Shown here piece after piece: positions 1 to 10,906 of a stretch of DNA of 64,000 nt (position 1 is the stretch's first letter; every line of letters starts with the position of its first letter). Both the position numbers and the translations under genes were made by a program. The notes beneath the pieces were generated by a model. The model was not told where the DNA came from, did no database searches, and saw only the letters and a program-made list of their open reading frames with translations. The DNA is from Chitinophaga pinensis (GTDB taxonomy: Bacteria; Bacteroidota; Bacteroidia; Chitinophagales; CAMDFR01): assembly GCA_945860705.1 (NCBI GenBank), contig CAMART010000003.1, forward strand, positions 148,314 through 212,313. Reading direction: 5' to 3'.

Positions 1-3000
1 TCAGTGAAGTGTTACTAAAGTTGACAGGTAATGTACCACATCCTCCTCCGTAAGAGAAATTAGCAGTAGGTAATGTAAAGGTAGTTACATTAAATGTAGT
101 ATCATCCACACAACCAAAACCATCTGTTACTGTAAGGGTAACTGGATTTGCGCCACCAGTTGGATATTGATATGATGTATTAGTTCCCGAAGCAGTTATA
201 GTAGGTGTTAACTGCCATAGATATGATGCTATTGGGAAAGAAAATCCAGATGAAAGAGAAATCAAATGATTTGAATCGCCTAAACATACTGAGTCTGCAG
301 TGAATCGTGCAATTGGATTTGCAAAAACATAAACCGTTTTACTAGTATCATCTATACAACCAAATGAACTAGTTACTCTAAGATTTACGACTCTAGAGCC
401 AGAAGTTGAATATAAATATGAAGGATTTTGTAAGGTTGAATTTGGTGGCGAGCTAAAATTCCAATTCCAAGACGCAACACTACCAGCTAATGCAACACTT
501 GCATCTGTAAAACGCATACTATCGCCCAAACAAACAGAATCCATAGTAAAATTAGCCACAATAGGTGGTTGAACAGTTATTATTAATGTAGTATCATCTA
601 TACAACCGTATCTGCTATAAATAGTAAGATTTACATTATAAGAACCAGCAGAGCTATATGGGAATCTTGGATTTCTAATATTAGAGGTATCTGTTGTAGA
701 AGAAGTAATACCAAAGTCCCAATGCCATCTTACAGTACTACCTAATATATTAGTAGATAAATCTGTAAATGACATAGTATCACCAGGGCAAATTGTATCT
801 CCTAGGAAACTTGCAATTGGTAAAGGTACAACTGTTGTAGTTCTTATAGTATCATCTGTACAGCCATTTGAATCAGTAATGGTTAATGTTGTATTATAAT
901 TTGTAGGAGCTGTAGACGGGAATGTATATGATGGATTTCTAATTGATGAAATATCTAATAATGTACTTAGGTCACCAAAATTCCATGACCAAATACTAAT
1001 CCCTCTAGTAGAAGTAGATAAATCAGTATAAACGGCAGGACTATATATACAGGTACTATCTACTCTAAAGTTAGCTGTAGGTCTTCCATTCACTATAACA
1101 GATATCGTAGTGTCTTTACTACATCCTTGATTCCTTACAGATAAACGAACATTATAGGTGCCTGCTGCGCTATATACCCATCGAGGATTTTGAAGATTTG
1201 ATGTATCTAAAATAGTACCTGTCTCTCCAAAATTCCATGCCCATGAAACAATACTTCCAGCAGATGTAGAAGACAAATCTGTGAATAATGTAGAATCTCT
1301 TACACAAGCAGTAGTTGCAGAAAATCTAGCAACTGGAGATAATAATAATGAAATACTCATAATTGTATCGTCTGTACAACCAAAACTATTTGTCGTAATT
1401 AATCTCACATTGAAAATACTTGAACTTGTAAATGCATGTGTTGGATTTGTTAATGCTGATGTATTTGCAGTGCCAGAAGGTATATCACCAAAATTCCAAG
1501 ATCTAGTAGTAAGAGTACCAATATTAGTTGTACTCAGGTCTGTAAATACTGTAGTTGAGCCAAAACAAACTGTATCATTACTATAATTTGAAATAACTCT
1601 AGATACGAATACAGTAACTGTATCAACATCCGTACATCCTGCAGCATCTGTTGCTGTAAGAATATACGAAATAGTAGAATCTGGTGTACATAAAGGATTA
1701 CTGATATTAGTTGCACTTAAAAAAGTAGCTGGACTCCAGTTATATGTTACTCCCCCACTACCATTTAGACGGGTACTATTACCTAAACAAATGGTAGTAT
1801 CTCTACCTGCATTTGAAATTGGATCTGCAATAATTGTGACTACTTTGCTAATACTGTCTGTACAACCTATTGAGTCAGTGACAGTCAATAATACATTGTA
1901 TGTACCTGCAGTTGTAAAATCAAAATTTGGATTTTGTAAAGTAGATGAAGATGTTAATGGTCTGTAAAGCCAATTCCAACTGACGATTGGTGTATCTCCT
2001 CTTGTACTTAAGTCAATAAAATTGACAATAGGATCACTAACACATTGGATTGAGTCTGATCTTGAGAAGTTTGCTGTAGGTTTTTGAGCAATAGTAACAA
2101 ATTTAATAACAGAATCTGCGCATGCAGCTAATGGATTATTTACATATAATCTTACTCTATATGTTCCTGGTGCAGTATATTTATGACAAGGATTTTGTAA
2201 CGTTGATGTTGTTCCATCACCAAAAGTCCAATTAAAAATTGTAGGGATTCTTCCAGTTACTAAATATCTAGAACTATCATAAAAACATATAGTACCAGTA
2301 TCGCATCTATTTAAGGTACTAGTACCAAAGTTTACCAATAAACTATCCACAGTTATAGACAAACCTGGGCTAAAAGGAATATTACAACCACTACTATCTG
2401 TTAATAATAGTTGAGGGAAATAAACACCAGTATCAGTATATGTATATGTAACTATATCAATAAGTAATGAATCTTCTGGAATAAATCCTGTATGACTGAT
2501 TGAAGTAAGAGAGATACCATTTAGATAATACATTTGAGTTGAGTTTCTACTTTGAATAGTAGTAGTTACAGTACTATTTTTACAAATACTATTAGGAGCA
2601 AATGTGAATGAACCACTTGGACCCTTAATGACTATATAACTATTTTTAATAAGGGTATCAATACATCCATCACAAGATTGTACAATCAACATTACTGTAT
2701 AATTACCTGGTTGTGCATAAAGATGAGATGGGTTTTGTATAGTAGATCCAGTACCGTCACCAAAATCCCATTGCCATGAACAAATATTTGAATATGATGA
2801 ATCATAAAAAGCAATCAAACCTCCATCACATACAAAAAACGAATCGGCTACTCCAAAGTTAGCAATTGGTTCATAAATTCTAACTTGTTGACTATAAGAA
2901 GAATCACATCCAGTAGAATCAGTTACTGTTAATGAAATAGTATAAAGTCCAGGGGTAGAATAAGTCACTGAACCTGGATTCTGTAGATTTGAAGTGCTAG

Positions 3001-5851
3001 GTGTTGCTCCAGGGAAGCTCCAACTATAACTAGGCCTTAATCCCGTAGCAAAAGAATTTATAGCAAGAGGCCCATTATTTACACAATGTAAGGTATCTGT
3101 TGTAAAATATGCAACTGGTTTTATTACTGTAACATTTATTCTATTAGACACTGCACTACATATCGAATCAAAAACTACAGCTACTACACTATAAGTACCG
3201 GCATTATTATAAGTATAACATGGATTGCTCATTGTAGATGTATCACTTGTTGTTGTAGGATCGCCAAAATCCCATAAAATTCTTTTAGATCCACCACAAT
3301 TTATCCTACTAGCAGTATCCCAAAAACATACTGTATATGGTCCACAACCTACAGTATCTCTAGCATTAATTCTTGCAGTAACTCTTCTTAGATTAATGTA
3401 ATTTGGTTTTGATACTGTATCTCTACATCCATCTGTAGCTATAGATATCATTCTTACTGTATCTGAGCATGGTCTATTTGCAATATTAAATGTAATTAAT
3501 TGAGAAGGTGTACTAAATAAAGCGACCCACCTACCTTGATAATAAAACCTTGTTGAAGTACCTGTTCTAATACTACTTGAAGTATTTGTCAATCTGATTC
3601 TAGATCCAAAACATGTATCTCGAGTATTGGAAATAAAATCAACAGTTGGTCTACGTATACATATATTTCTAGTAATACTATGATCACAGCCTGTTACTCT
3701 ACTCCATACTGTAAGATTAACACTATAACAACCAGTATCTGGAAATATAAAGGAAGGATTTACTAAACTAGAAGTATCTGTAGAAGATGATGATACACCA
3801 AAATTCCAAAATAAACTATCTCCTACATTATATCCACCAGTTTGATTAATAAAAAATCGTTGATTTCTATTACCACACCATGTTGAGTCTCTAAATCCAG
3901 CAATAGGAGATAAAATAGTAATAGTATCTGAAAATACAGTTCTTGAAGGACAGCCTAATAAAAAAGCTGTTAGAGATGGATAAAACACTCCAGTATCTGA
4001 ATAAAACCTAGAAATAGTATCTCTTCTAGTACTAATTCTTGGTGGATCGCCAAAATCCCAATAAAATGAATCTGCTACACCAGTAACTGAAAATCTAACT
4101 AATGAATCTTCAAAACACATTGTATTAGGAGTTGCATTAAATGATACTACTGGCGTATCTACAACACATACTACAGTGTCCATTCTTAGTGTATCTGTAC
4201 AGCCTAATCTAGTTGTAGTTATAAGAGATAAATTATAACATCCTGGTGTTGTAAATGAAATTGATGGGTTTTTAATAGTAGATGTGCCTGCAGAACCAAA
4301 ATTCCAGATTCTAGATACAACTGAATCACATAAATTTACAGTTGTAATATCATTAAATGGAACAGTAAGAGGTGTACATCCTCTTCTTTGTGTACCTATT
4401 GTAATATTATTCGTATAATCAGTAATTTTTATTTGCCCTGGTGCAGTATATGTTGTTATACATCCTCTAGCATCTGTGATAGTCAAAGTACCAAAGTTGA
4501 AAGTACCAAAAGTGTTATATATAACAGTATGTGGTCCTAACCCAGTTCTTGTAGTTGGTGCTACAGCACCTGGAAAGTTCCACGAATAAGTACATGTTGG
4601 TGATGGGCATGCTAGTCCAGAAGCAGTATAAGTAATAGTATCTGCTGGTCTACATCTTTCATGACATGCTCCTGTATATGTATAGGTACCAGAGGGAGGA
4701 TTAAATACAGTTATTGGAAATGTACGTGTTCTAGTAGCAGTACAACCACCACCTATTGTCTGAACTACTGTAACTGTGTATGTTGTAGATGCTGTAATTG
4801 TTGTTGTAAAATCATAGCTAGAACCAGTACTTGGTGATGCTCCTCCTGTAGGTGTTATAGTCCAACTGTATGATCCAGTACTAGGTGTTGTAGGTCTAAA
4901 TGTAACTACAGTATTACCACACAAAGGTGTAGTAGTTAATAAACTAAAATCTATAGTTGGTGTAGCAGAAACAACTACATAAGATGGAATAGTAACACTA
5001 TCTCTACATCCTGCTGCATTAATGGCTACTAATGTAATATCATATGTACCAGTAGGGAAAACTTGAGTAGGATTTGCCAGAGTAGAAAATGTTGTAATAG
5101 GACCTACTGTAGGAGCAGTTCTTTGAAATCTCCAAATATAACTTGTTGCACTAGATGATGTATTTGTAAATGGAACAGATAATGACGCTCCACAACCTAC
5201 AGATGGACCACTAGTAAAACTCGCAACTGGAGGTAAAACATAGTGAATTGTGTCTGTTAATAATGCAGTGACAACACATCCACATGAATTTGTAAGTCTA
5301 GCTGTAATAGAATAATCGCCAGGAGTTGGATATGTAAGACAAATTCGAGGAGCCATTGATGTAACTAAACCAGCGGTAGACCCTGGACAATCTAATAAAA
5401 CAGCAGTTAAAGAACAACCTGTGCCTGGGTTAGATAAATTATTTATACAAACTATGCCATCACAATTGTTTGCAGAATCTATATCTAAATTTATTGTTGG
5501 ATTTGGGAATACAGTGATACATGGGCTTGCTCTAAAAGTATCACGCTCGCCCAATGAATTTACAGCTACTAAAATAGGACAAAATGTACCTGCAGTAACA
5601 TATAATCTTGGTGCAATTGATATAGAAGGCAAAGATGAACTAGAAGAACCTCCATCTCCATAAAACATCGTCATGCTGGTGAATGGAGCAGAACTAGTAG
5701 AATTATTTGTAAAACTAACTAATGCGCTTCCACATCTGGACGTTGTTGTATAAGAATAGGTAAATGTTGCATCTATTGTAGCTTGTATTCCTAAACTTAA
5801 AAATATCATTATAACTAATAACAACAATCTACTACTGTAAAATTTTTTCAT
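1..5851 (-). CDS. Giant secreted PKD-repeat protein, C-terminus beyond window
   Basis: An open frame runs without a stop from an ATG at 5851 to the left edge, about 1,950 codons, so the C-terminus lies outside. It opens with a Sec signal peptide (MKKFYSSRLLLLVIMIFLSL, then GIQA). The rest is a long chain of PKD-type modules of roughly 80-90 residues. More than a dozen copies of the hallmark W-[ND]-F-G-D or a close variant are visible, followed by N-P-x-[YF], by A-G-T-Y-N-V and by G-C-[TI]-D-D/S, with about two cysteines per module. PKD modules are beta-sandwiches common in surface adhesins. Position next to a PorP/SprF gene and a SprB-like gene suggests T9SS export, and a type B sorting domain is expected off-window but not seen. 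The exact ligand is unknown. Confidence 0.88.
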   Translation of the reverse strand, partial: MKKFYSSRLLLLVIMIFLSLGIQATIDATFTYSYTTTSRCGSALVSFTNNSTSSAPFTSMTMFYGDGGSSSSSLPSISIAPRLYVTAGTFCPILVAVNSLGERDTFRASPCITVFPNPTINLDIDSANNCDGIVCINNLSNPGTGCSLTAVLLDCPGSTAGLVTSMAPRICLTYPTPGDYSITARLTNSCGCVVTALLTDTIHYVLPPVASFTSGPSVGCGASLSVPFTNTSSSATSYIWRFQRTAPTVGPITTFSTLANPTQVFPTGTYDITLVAINAAGCRDSVTIPSYVVVSATPTIDFSLLTTTPLCGNTVVTFRPTTPSTGSYSWTITPTGGASPSTGSSYDFTTTITASTTYTVTVVQTIGGGCTATRTRTFPITVFNPPSGTYTYTGACHERCRPADTITYTASGLACPSPTCTYSWNFPGAVAPTTRTGLGPHTVIYNTFGTFNFGTLTITDARGCITTYTAPGQIKITDYTNNITIGTQRRGCTPLTVPFNDITTVNLCDSVVSRIWNFGSAGTSTIKNPSISFTTPGCYNLSLITTTRLGCTDTLRMDTVVCVVDTPVVSFNATPNTMCFEDSLVRFSVTGVADSFYWDFGDPPRISTRRDTISRFYSDTGVFYPSLTAFLLGCPSRTVFSDTITILSPIAGFRDSTWCGNRNQRFFINQTGGYNVGDSLFWNFGVSSSSTDTSSLVNPSFIFPDTGCYSVNLTVWSRVTGCDHSITRNICIRRPTVDFISNTRDTCFGSRIRLTNTSSSIRTGTSTRFYYQGRWVALFSTPSQLITFNIANRPCSDTVRMISIATDGCRDTVSKPNYINLRRVTARINARDTVGCGPYTVCFWDTASRINCGGSKRILWDFGDPTTTSDTSTMSNPCYTYNNAGTYSVVAVVFDSICSAVSNRINVTVIKPVAYFTTDTLHCVNNGPLAINSFATGLRPSYSWSFPGATPSTSNLQNPGSVTYSTPGLYTISLTVTDSTGCDSSYSQQVRIYEPIANFGVADSFFVCDGGLIAFYDSSYSNICSWQWDFGDGTGSTIQNPSHLYAQPGNYTVMLIVQSCDGCIDTLIKNSYIVIKGPSGSFTFAPNSICKNSTVTTTIQSRNSTQMYYLNGISLTSISHTGFIPEDSLLIDIVTYTYTDTGVYFPQLLLTDSSGCNIPFSPGLSITVDSLLVNFGTSTLNRCDTGTICFYDSSRYLVTGRIPTIFNWTFGDGTTSTLQNPCHKYTAPGTYRVRLYVNNPLAACADSVIKFVTIAQKPTANFSRSDSIQCVSDPIVNFIDLSTRGDTPIVSWNWLYRPLTSSSTLQNPNFDFTTAGTYNVLLTVTDSIGCTDSISKVVTIIADPISNAGRDTTICLGNSTRLNGSGGVTYNWSPATFLSATNISNPLCTPDSTISYILTATDAAGCTDVDTVTVFVSRVISNYSNDTVCFGSTTVFTDLSTTNIGTLTTRSWNFGDIPSGTANTSALTNPTHAFTSSSIFNVRLITTNSFGCTDDTIMSISLLLSPVARFSATTACVRDSTLFTDLSSTSAGSIVSWAWNFGETGTILDTSNLQNPRWVYSAAGTYNVRLSVRNQGCSKDTTISVIVNGRPTANFRVDSTCIYSPAVYTDLSTSTRGISIWSWNFGDLSTLLDISSIRNPSYTFPSTAPTNYNTTLTITDSNGCTDDTIRTTTVVPLPIASFLGDTICPGDTMSFTDLSTNILGSTVRWHWDFGITSSTTDTSNIRNPRFPYSSAGSYNVNLTIYSRYGCIDDTTLIITVQPPIVANFTMDSVCLGDSMRFTDASVALAGSVASWNWNFSSPPNSTLQNPSYLYSTSGSRVVNLRVTSSFGCIDDTSKTVYVFANPIARFTADSVCLGDSNHLISLSSGFSFPIASYLWQLTPTITASGTNTSYQYPTGGANPVTLTVTDGFGCVDDTTFNVTTFTLPTANFSYGGGCGTLPVNFSNTSL

Positions 5852-6187
5852 AATAATTGGCTTTATTACCTTACTTATTAAAATTTGTATAAAATGAGCG
5901 TAAAAATATATAAAAATTAAAACAATTAAACAAAAACTTTGCGTAATTAACTAACAAATATGGATTTAAACGAATTTAAACCTAATAATATTATATAGTA
6001 GCACCCCTTTTCATTTTAATGTTATATTTATATATACTTCGACATTACAAGAGTAAATATTATAATTACATTAAAAAAGTACATTTTTATTAATTTGTTT
6101 GAACTAAAAATAAATATAAATTATATTATAATACTTTAATATATGTCTCTTATTGAAAATATTTATAATTTTTATTTGATATAACTT
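5852..6187. other. Intergenic region, 336 bp
   Basis: Very AT-rich spacer between the PorP/SprF-like gene and the giant PKD gene, both on the minus strand. It should hold the promoter of the giant gene, but I find no exact TAnnTTTG box. A weak TTG/TATATTTT-like pair lies roughly 60-90 bp before the start codon. No clear terminator hairpin or small gene is visible. Confidence 0.5.
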
Positions 6188-7183
6188 CTAGAATTTTGGA
6201 CAGATTAATCCTTTTCCTTTTTTCTGACAGTTAGCAGGTATAATATATTGAACTGAACCTTCAAATGCTCCTCTACCTGAACTTGCATTTTTTAAGTCCG
6301 ATACATTAATATCATAAGTAAGCCCTATCAATACATTTTTGATATCTGCTCTTGCTCCTACAATAAATGCATCTGCTACAGGCTTTGAAAATCTACCCCA
6401 AGCACCAATCGCAACGGCCGTTTCGCTAAATAAATCATCCCCTATAATAAATTGAACATATGATCCAACTATACCTTGCATAGATTTACCTTGTTTTTGA
6501 AATAATACGGAAGGAAGCAAATTCCATTTATTGCCCAATTCTACAAGCGCACCAGCACTTGCAGAATATTTCATAGATAGTTTTGAATTTTTATCGTCTA
6601 AAAATGAATTTTTAGGTTGATTGATATGTGCAAGTGATAGGCCCGCATACATATTAAATCTATCTCCCAATTGTGCATGCCACAATATACCAGCTCCCAT
6701 ATCCAACATAGTAAATGAGTTATTGATACTTGCACTTTCATCTATATTATCAGGGTAAATTGCTTTGCTTAAATTAATCCCCCTTTGATAAAAATTTCCC
6801 TGAAAACCTAGTGCTATTGAATGTTTTACTCTACTTCCAAAACCTTTAGCATAAGCAAATGAAAAACCAAAATGAGTAGTTCTCAGTGCTAAATCACCAG
6901 CTTTATCACCAGCAAATACTATTCCTGCACCAAAGTAATCTCTTTTCCATTTGCATTTCATGAAATTCATATCATATGCTCCTGAATAGGTCTCATATTT
7001 AGATTTAATCGACCCCCATTGATTTCTATAATTTGCCCCTACTCTATATTTTCCTAACATAAAACCAGTCATAGCTGGATTTAGTGTAAGTGGTGAACTA
7101 TGAAATTGAGAAAAATGATAGTCTTGAGCTTTAAACTCAATTATAGATATAAATAATATGACAAATAAAATATATTTTTTCAT
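6188..7183 (-). CDS. PorP/SprF family type IX secretion membrane protein
   Basis: 331 residues with a signal peptide (MKKYILFVILFISIIEFKAQ) followed by the family's N-terminal signature: DYHFSQFHSSPLTLNPAMTG, then a YRNQW motif near residue 55. The remainder is alternating amphipathic segments ending in a C-terminal strand, as in the outer-membrane barrel PorP/SprF. Family members help export or attach type B cargo, and each is often encoded directly after its cargo gene. Here the ATG overlaps the stop of the upstream SprB-like gene by one base (TAATG), implying translational coupling, so it is probably the dedicated SprF-like partner of that protein. It is distinct from the second family member at 49359-50327 beside gldK. 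Confidence 0.9.
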   Translation of the reverse strand: MKKYILFVILFISIIEFKAQDYHFSQFHSSPLTLNPAMTGFMLGKYRVGANYRNQWGSIKSKYETYSGAYDMNFMKCKWKRDYFGAGIVFAGDKAGDLALRTTHFGFSFAYAKGFGSRVKHSIALGFQGNFYQRGINLSKAIYPDNIDESASINNSFTMLDMGAGILWHAQLGDRFNMYAGLSLAHINQPKNSFLDDKNSKLSMKYSASAGALVELGNKWNLLPSVLFQKQGKSMQGIVGSYVQFIIGDDLFSETAVAIGAWGRFSKPVADAFIVGARADIKNVLIGLTYDINVSDLKNASSGRGAFEGSVQYIIPANCQKKGKGLICPKF

Positions 7184-8940
7184 TATCTTACTAGTGTTAT
7201 GTTACCTTCTTTAATTATTCTTTCTTTTTTTGCAAATGCGTCTATATAAATATAATATGTATATACTCCACTTTCACAATCAGTATTTGTATTTTTCCTT
7301 ACGCCATCCCAATGAATATTCTTATCGTATGAATCAAATACATTATTACCCCATCTATCATAGATATGAAGTTCAATATTTCTAATTGCTTCATTAGTAC
7401 TTATTGTAAATAAATCATTTACTCCATCTCCATTTGGAGTAAAAATATTTGGTATTCTTATTTCAATAGGTATAGAATCCACTACAACTATTGCACTATC
7501 AGACAAGTAACAACCATTATCCAATCTTATAAATATTTTATAGATAGTAGTATTTAACGGACTCACACTAGCATTTGTATTTAGCTCAACTATATCATTT
7601 TTTGGCAACCAAAATATTGAATCTATATTAGTAGTATTTATAAGTCCTAAAAGTAAAGTAGATTGGCCTTGTAATATTGTAGTATCTCCAATAACATCTA
7701 ATACGGGAGTATAATAATTACTTACTTGAATAGTAATCACTGTATCACACATTATATTGTTTGATATTGTGACTGTATAAATGCCCGCTGATAAATTTTT
7801 TATATAATTGGTATCTATACTAGCATCATGACTCCAAATAAAATGATTAGGTCTATCTCTAGAAGTGACTTTAATTTTTATAGCACCATTTGATTGATCA
7901 ATACATGAAGAATCTAATAAACTAATATAAGCACTAGGACCTCCACTATTGCCTATATTAATTCTTATACTATCAAAACATCCTTTATTATCTAATACAT
8001 AGATAAAATAGGAGCCTGCATTTAAAGAATCTCTCACACCTGAAAAAGCTGTACTATCATTCCAATAAAATGTATATAGCGAATTTCCTCCACTTGCACT
8101 TAAGATGATTTTTCCAACTTTTCTGTAACATGTATCATTTATAAAAGATGCATTAAGTTTTAAAGTATCTGTAGGTCCTTTCACTTCAAATCTGAATGAT
8201 CTTGGAGTAGTAGGACATAGTGAATCGGTAATGTTTACAGTATAGATCCCTTTACTTAGATTTATTCTAAAAGAGTCTGTACTACTACTCCCTATCCAAG
8301 AATATCTATAAGGTCTTATCCCACCAGTTAATTGAATAGAAATACTTCCTGTAGTGTCCCCAAAACAATTAATATCTTGTATGATTGTATCCCTGAGTTG
8401 AAAATAACCTCCAGTATCTCTTAATACAACAGGTATTGAGTCTGAGCTACACCCTGTAAGATTATCATAAGCAACAACTTGAAATAATCCAGCAGGCAAA
8501 TTGACCCCTGCACCATAATTAACTCCTCCATTAACTGTATAAAATATATATGAACCGCTCCCACCAGTGATAGATGATAATATAGTACCGTTATTCGCCC
8601 CGCAAGTAGGATTATTTATCCTAAAGATAGATATAGCAACACTAGCTAAGGTTATATTGGCTGTGTCTATTAATGAATCTATAAATACTCCAGTAGAAGT
8701 GAAATGAGTAACCGTTACATAATATATTCCTGGTACTACATTTCTAATGGAATCTATGGTTACGCCATTACTCCAGCTATATGTATAAGTACCTGATGTA
8801 ACATTTGGAACCACCTTTGCTCCTCCATTTAAAGTATCACAATCAGATTTTTTTATGACCATAGTAGTACTAAACGACTGAGCTTTTATAACAAAACTAT
8901 TAAGTAGCATACAAAATACTAGAAGTAAACATTTTTTCAT
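7183..8940 (-). CDS. SprB-repeat surface protein with type B (gliding-associated) sorting domain
   Basis: 585 residues. It has a signal peptide (MKKCLLLVFCMLLNSFVIKA). Residues about 30-400 form several SprB-type repeats with the pattern C-x-[GD]-x-x-x-G-x-I, then T-G-G, then P-Y-x-Y-x-W and a G-x-Y-x-V-x-V strand. Examples are INCFGDTTGSISIQLTGG and ITGGSGSY. The last ~90 residues are the gliding-motility-associated C-terminal domain: IPNIFTPNGDGVNDLF, YDRWGNNVF and GVYTYYIYI. This is the type B T9SS signal used by SprB, so the protein is predicted to be exported by the T9SS and displayed on the surface. The PorP/SprF-like gene directly downstream supports this. Much shorter than the SprB adhesin of Flavobacterium. 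Confidence 0.9.
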   Translation of the reverse strand: MKKCLLLVFCMLLNSFVIKAQSFSTTMVIKKSDCDTLNGGAKVVPNVTSGTYTYSWSNGVTIDSIRNVVPGIYYVTVTHFTSTGVFIDSLIDTANITLASVAISIFRINNPTCGANNGTILSSITGGSGSYIFYTVNGGVNYGAGVNLPAGLFQVVAYDNLTGCSSDSIPVVLRDTGGYFQLRDTIIQDINCFGDTTGSISIQLTGGIRPYRYSWIGSSSTDSFRINLSKGIYTVNITDSLCPTTPRSFRFEVKGPTDTLKLNASFINDTCYRKVGKIILSASGGNSLYTFYWNDSTAFSGVRDSLNAGSYFIYVLDNKGCFDSIRINIGNSGGPSAYISLLDSSCIDQSNGAIKIKVTSRDRPNHFIWSHDASIDTNYIKNLSAGIYTVTISNNIMCDTVITIQVSNYYTPVLDVIGDTTILQGQSTLLLGLINTTNIDSIFWLPKNDIVELNTNASVSPLNTTIYKIFIRLDNGCYLSDSAIVVVDSIPIEIRIPNIFTPNGDGVNDLFTISTNEAIRNIELHIYDRWGNNVFDSYDKNIHWDGVRKNTNTDCESGVYTYYIYIDAFAKKERIIKEGNITLVR

Positions 8941-9055
8941 TAATAACTCTAACGAATTGACTTTATTAAAATTGTGATATTAGCACAACAAAATTAATCA
9001 AAAGAACTGATTAAATTTATTTATAAATATAAATAGTCAAATATAATTTTTCTGT

Positions 9056-9832
9056 ATGAATAAAGCTATTGTAAATGTGAGTATTATACCTCTTAGAAAA
9101 GAAGCGAATGATAGAAGTGAAATGACGAGTCAGCTTTTATTTGGCGAATGTGTAGAGATATTGAAAAAAGAAAAGCAATGGCTTCATGTAAAGTGCCTAT
9201 GGGATGGATACACAGGCTGGGTAGATGAAAAACAAATACAACTTATTTCAAATAAATATTATGAGCAATACATTAATAACATTAGTTCTTTTAGCTCTGA
9301 AATATCTTATGCTATCATAAAAGAAGATATAGGATTTCCAATAGTGATGGGAAGCAATCTACCATTTTTTGATGGGCTCTCTTGCAAGATAGAAAAAGAA
9401 AAATATATTTATAATGGCTCTGCAATATCTTTTAATGATATAAAAGATTTTGACACAGCTGTTGAAAAAATAGCCTTGAAGTATATACATAGTCCATACT
9501 TGTGGGGAGGTCGGAGTCCTTTTGGAATAGACTGTTCGGGATTTACACAAGTTGTATATAAACTGCTCGGCATCTCTTTAAAAAGAGATGCATATCAACA
9601 AATAGAACACGGTGTAAATGTAGATTTTATAGAAACTGCTCGAGTAGGTGATTTAGCATTTTTTAATAACAAAGAAGGGAAAATAATTCATGTCGGTATT
9701 GTATTGAAAAATCAGCAGATAATACATGCCTCTGGATATGTAAGAATAGATAAGCTAGATAATCATGGAATATTTAATCAAGACACAAAGAAATATACGC
9801 ATACTCTCAAACTCATAAAGAGAATTTTATGA
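9056..9832 (+). CDS. SH3-domain NlpC/P60 peptidoglycan endopeptidase
   Basis: 258 residues. The N-terminal ~70 residues resemble a bacterial SH3 cell-wall-binding domain (WDGYTGWVDEKQI). The C-terminal half is an NlpC/P60 domain with the nucleophile motif GIDCSGFTQ (Cys160), a GDLAFF strand, a likely general-base His in IIHVGIV, and a further His in IIHASG. Such C40 peptidases cut gamma-D-glutamyl-diamino acid bonds in wall peptides. No signal peptide is obvious, so it may act in recycling or be exported by another route. The gene runs convergently into porQ and their 3' ends overlap by 6 bp. A TAatTTTt box ends 4 nt before the ATG. Confidence 0.88.
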   Translation: MNKAIVNVSIIPLRKEANDRSEMTSQLLFGECVEILKKEKQWLHVKCLWDGYTGWVDEKQIQLISNKYYEQYINNISSFSSEISYAIIKEDIGFPIVMGSNLPFFDGLSCKIEKEKYIYNGSAISFNDIKDFDTAVEKIALKYIHSPYLWGGRSPFGIDCSGFTQVVYKLLGISLKRDAYQQIEHGVNVDFIETARVGDLAFFNNKEGKIIHVGIVLKNQQIIHASGYVRIDKLDNHGIFNQDTKKYTHTLKLIKRIL

Positions 9833-10876
9833 TTTCTTTTTTATAAACTTATCAAAAGCAATATTGAGACTAAAATGATGTGATGTAAAGCCTTTAGCAA
9901 AAACCTGAATTCCATAAGATACATCGAATTGTTTTACATGAACTCCGAGTCCAAAAGAAAAACCTGCTAAACTTTTTTTATTTTCAAAAGCGTGCTCTCC
10001 TCTATGCATATGGTTATAAGCAAAATTTATTCTAACTACTTTCTTTATAGTTATTTCTGTTCCTATGATGAAATGTCTAGCTATTTTATCAAATATATAT
10101 CTCTTAGGATTTTTTATTTCTGATGAATCACCAAATACAGTAGTATTTTGACTTACTCTAGGGTCATCATATCTGATATTCCATCTAAATAAGTTGTGAG
10201 CTATCAAGCTAAATCTGAAAGGCAAAAATTTAGGTTTATAAGAAAATCCTAATTGTATATCAAACGGCAATGGCTCTCTTTTTTGTCCTTTCACATAGGG
10301 ATTAAATTGCACTCCTATGTCTTTTATTAATAGTGTAGCACAAAAGTTTTTAGCTGTATCTAAATATGATGCCGCCATATCCAAAGCCACTCCTCCACTA
10401 CGATACTGTTCTATATTTGAAGATATAAATTTCACATTTGCTCCTAAGTGATATTTTGGTGCTATCTGTCTGCTTGCCCCTATTTGTATTGCCCATTCGT
10501 TTGGTCTGAAAGTGCCCATAATATTACCAGCTTCATCTGTTCTTGATATTTTGCCATAGTTTACAAACTGGACTGATGCACTAAAAGTTGCTATTTTTTT
10601 TACATCATAAGCATAGCCAAAATGACCATAAATTGTTCTACCATAAAAAATATTGGTACCACCTGTAAACATTTTATGGTGTCTATTTGATAATCCAGCG
10701 GGATTTTGCAATGCTAGACTCAAATCATGATCAATATTTGACATATAACTACCGCCCATAGCAGTAATTCTTGCACTTTTGGGTAGAGACAAGAATTCAA
10801 AGGTATTCTCTCCTCCTATTTGAGCATTTACTGATAAGCAAATTAATAATATGAATATAGTTATATATTGTTTCAC
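9827..10876 (-). CDS. porQ: Type IX secretion system protein PorQ
   Basis: 349 residues with a signal peptide (MKQYITIFILLICLSVNA) followed by the PorQ signature IGGENTFEFLSLPKSARITA, then MGG and ALQNPAGL. The whole protein reads as an outer-membrane barrel of the FadL-like PorV/PorQ group. PorQ belongs to the T9SS cell-surface machinery; in Porphyromonas it is part of the attachment complex with PorU, PorV and PorZ. It lies 30 bp downstream of the esterase gene on the same strand and may be co-transcribed with it. PorV is the main alternative, but the N-terminal motif favours PorQ. Confidence 0.9.
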   Translation of the reverse strand: MKQYITIFILLICLSVNAQIGGENTFEFLSLPKSARITAMGGSYMSNIDHDLSLALQNPAGLSNRHHKMFTGGTNIFYGRTIYGHFGYAYDVKKIATFSASVQFVNYGKISRTDEAGNIMGTFRPNEWAIQIGASRQIAPKYHLGANVKFISSNIEQYRSGGVALDMAASYLDTAKNFCATLLIKDIGVQFNPYVKGQKREPLPFDIQLGFSYKPKFLPFRFSLIAHNLFRWNIRYDDPRVSQNTTVFGDSSEIKNPKRYIFDKIARHFIIGTEITIKKVVRINFAYNHMHRGEHAFENKKSLAGFSFGLGVHVKQFDVSYGIQVFAKGFTSHHFSLNIAFDKFIKKKS

Positions 10877-10906
10877 AATTGATTGTTTAACGCAGATTTA
10901 TTTATC

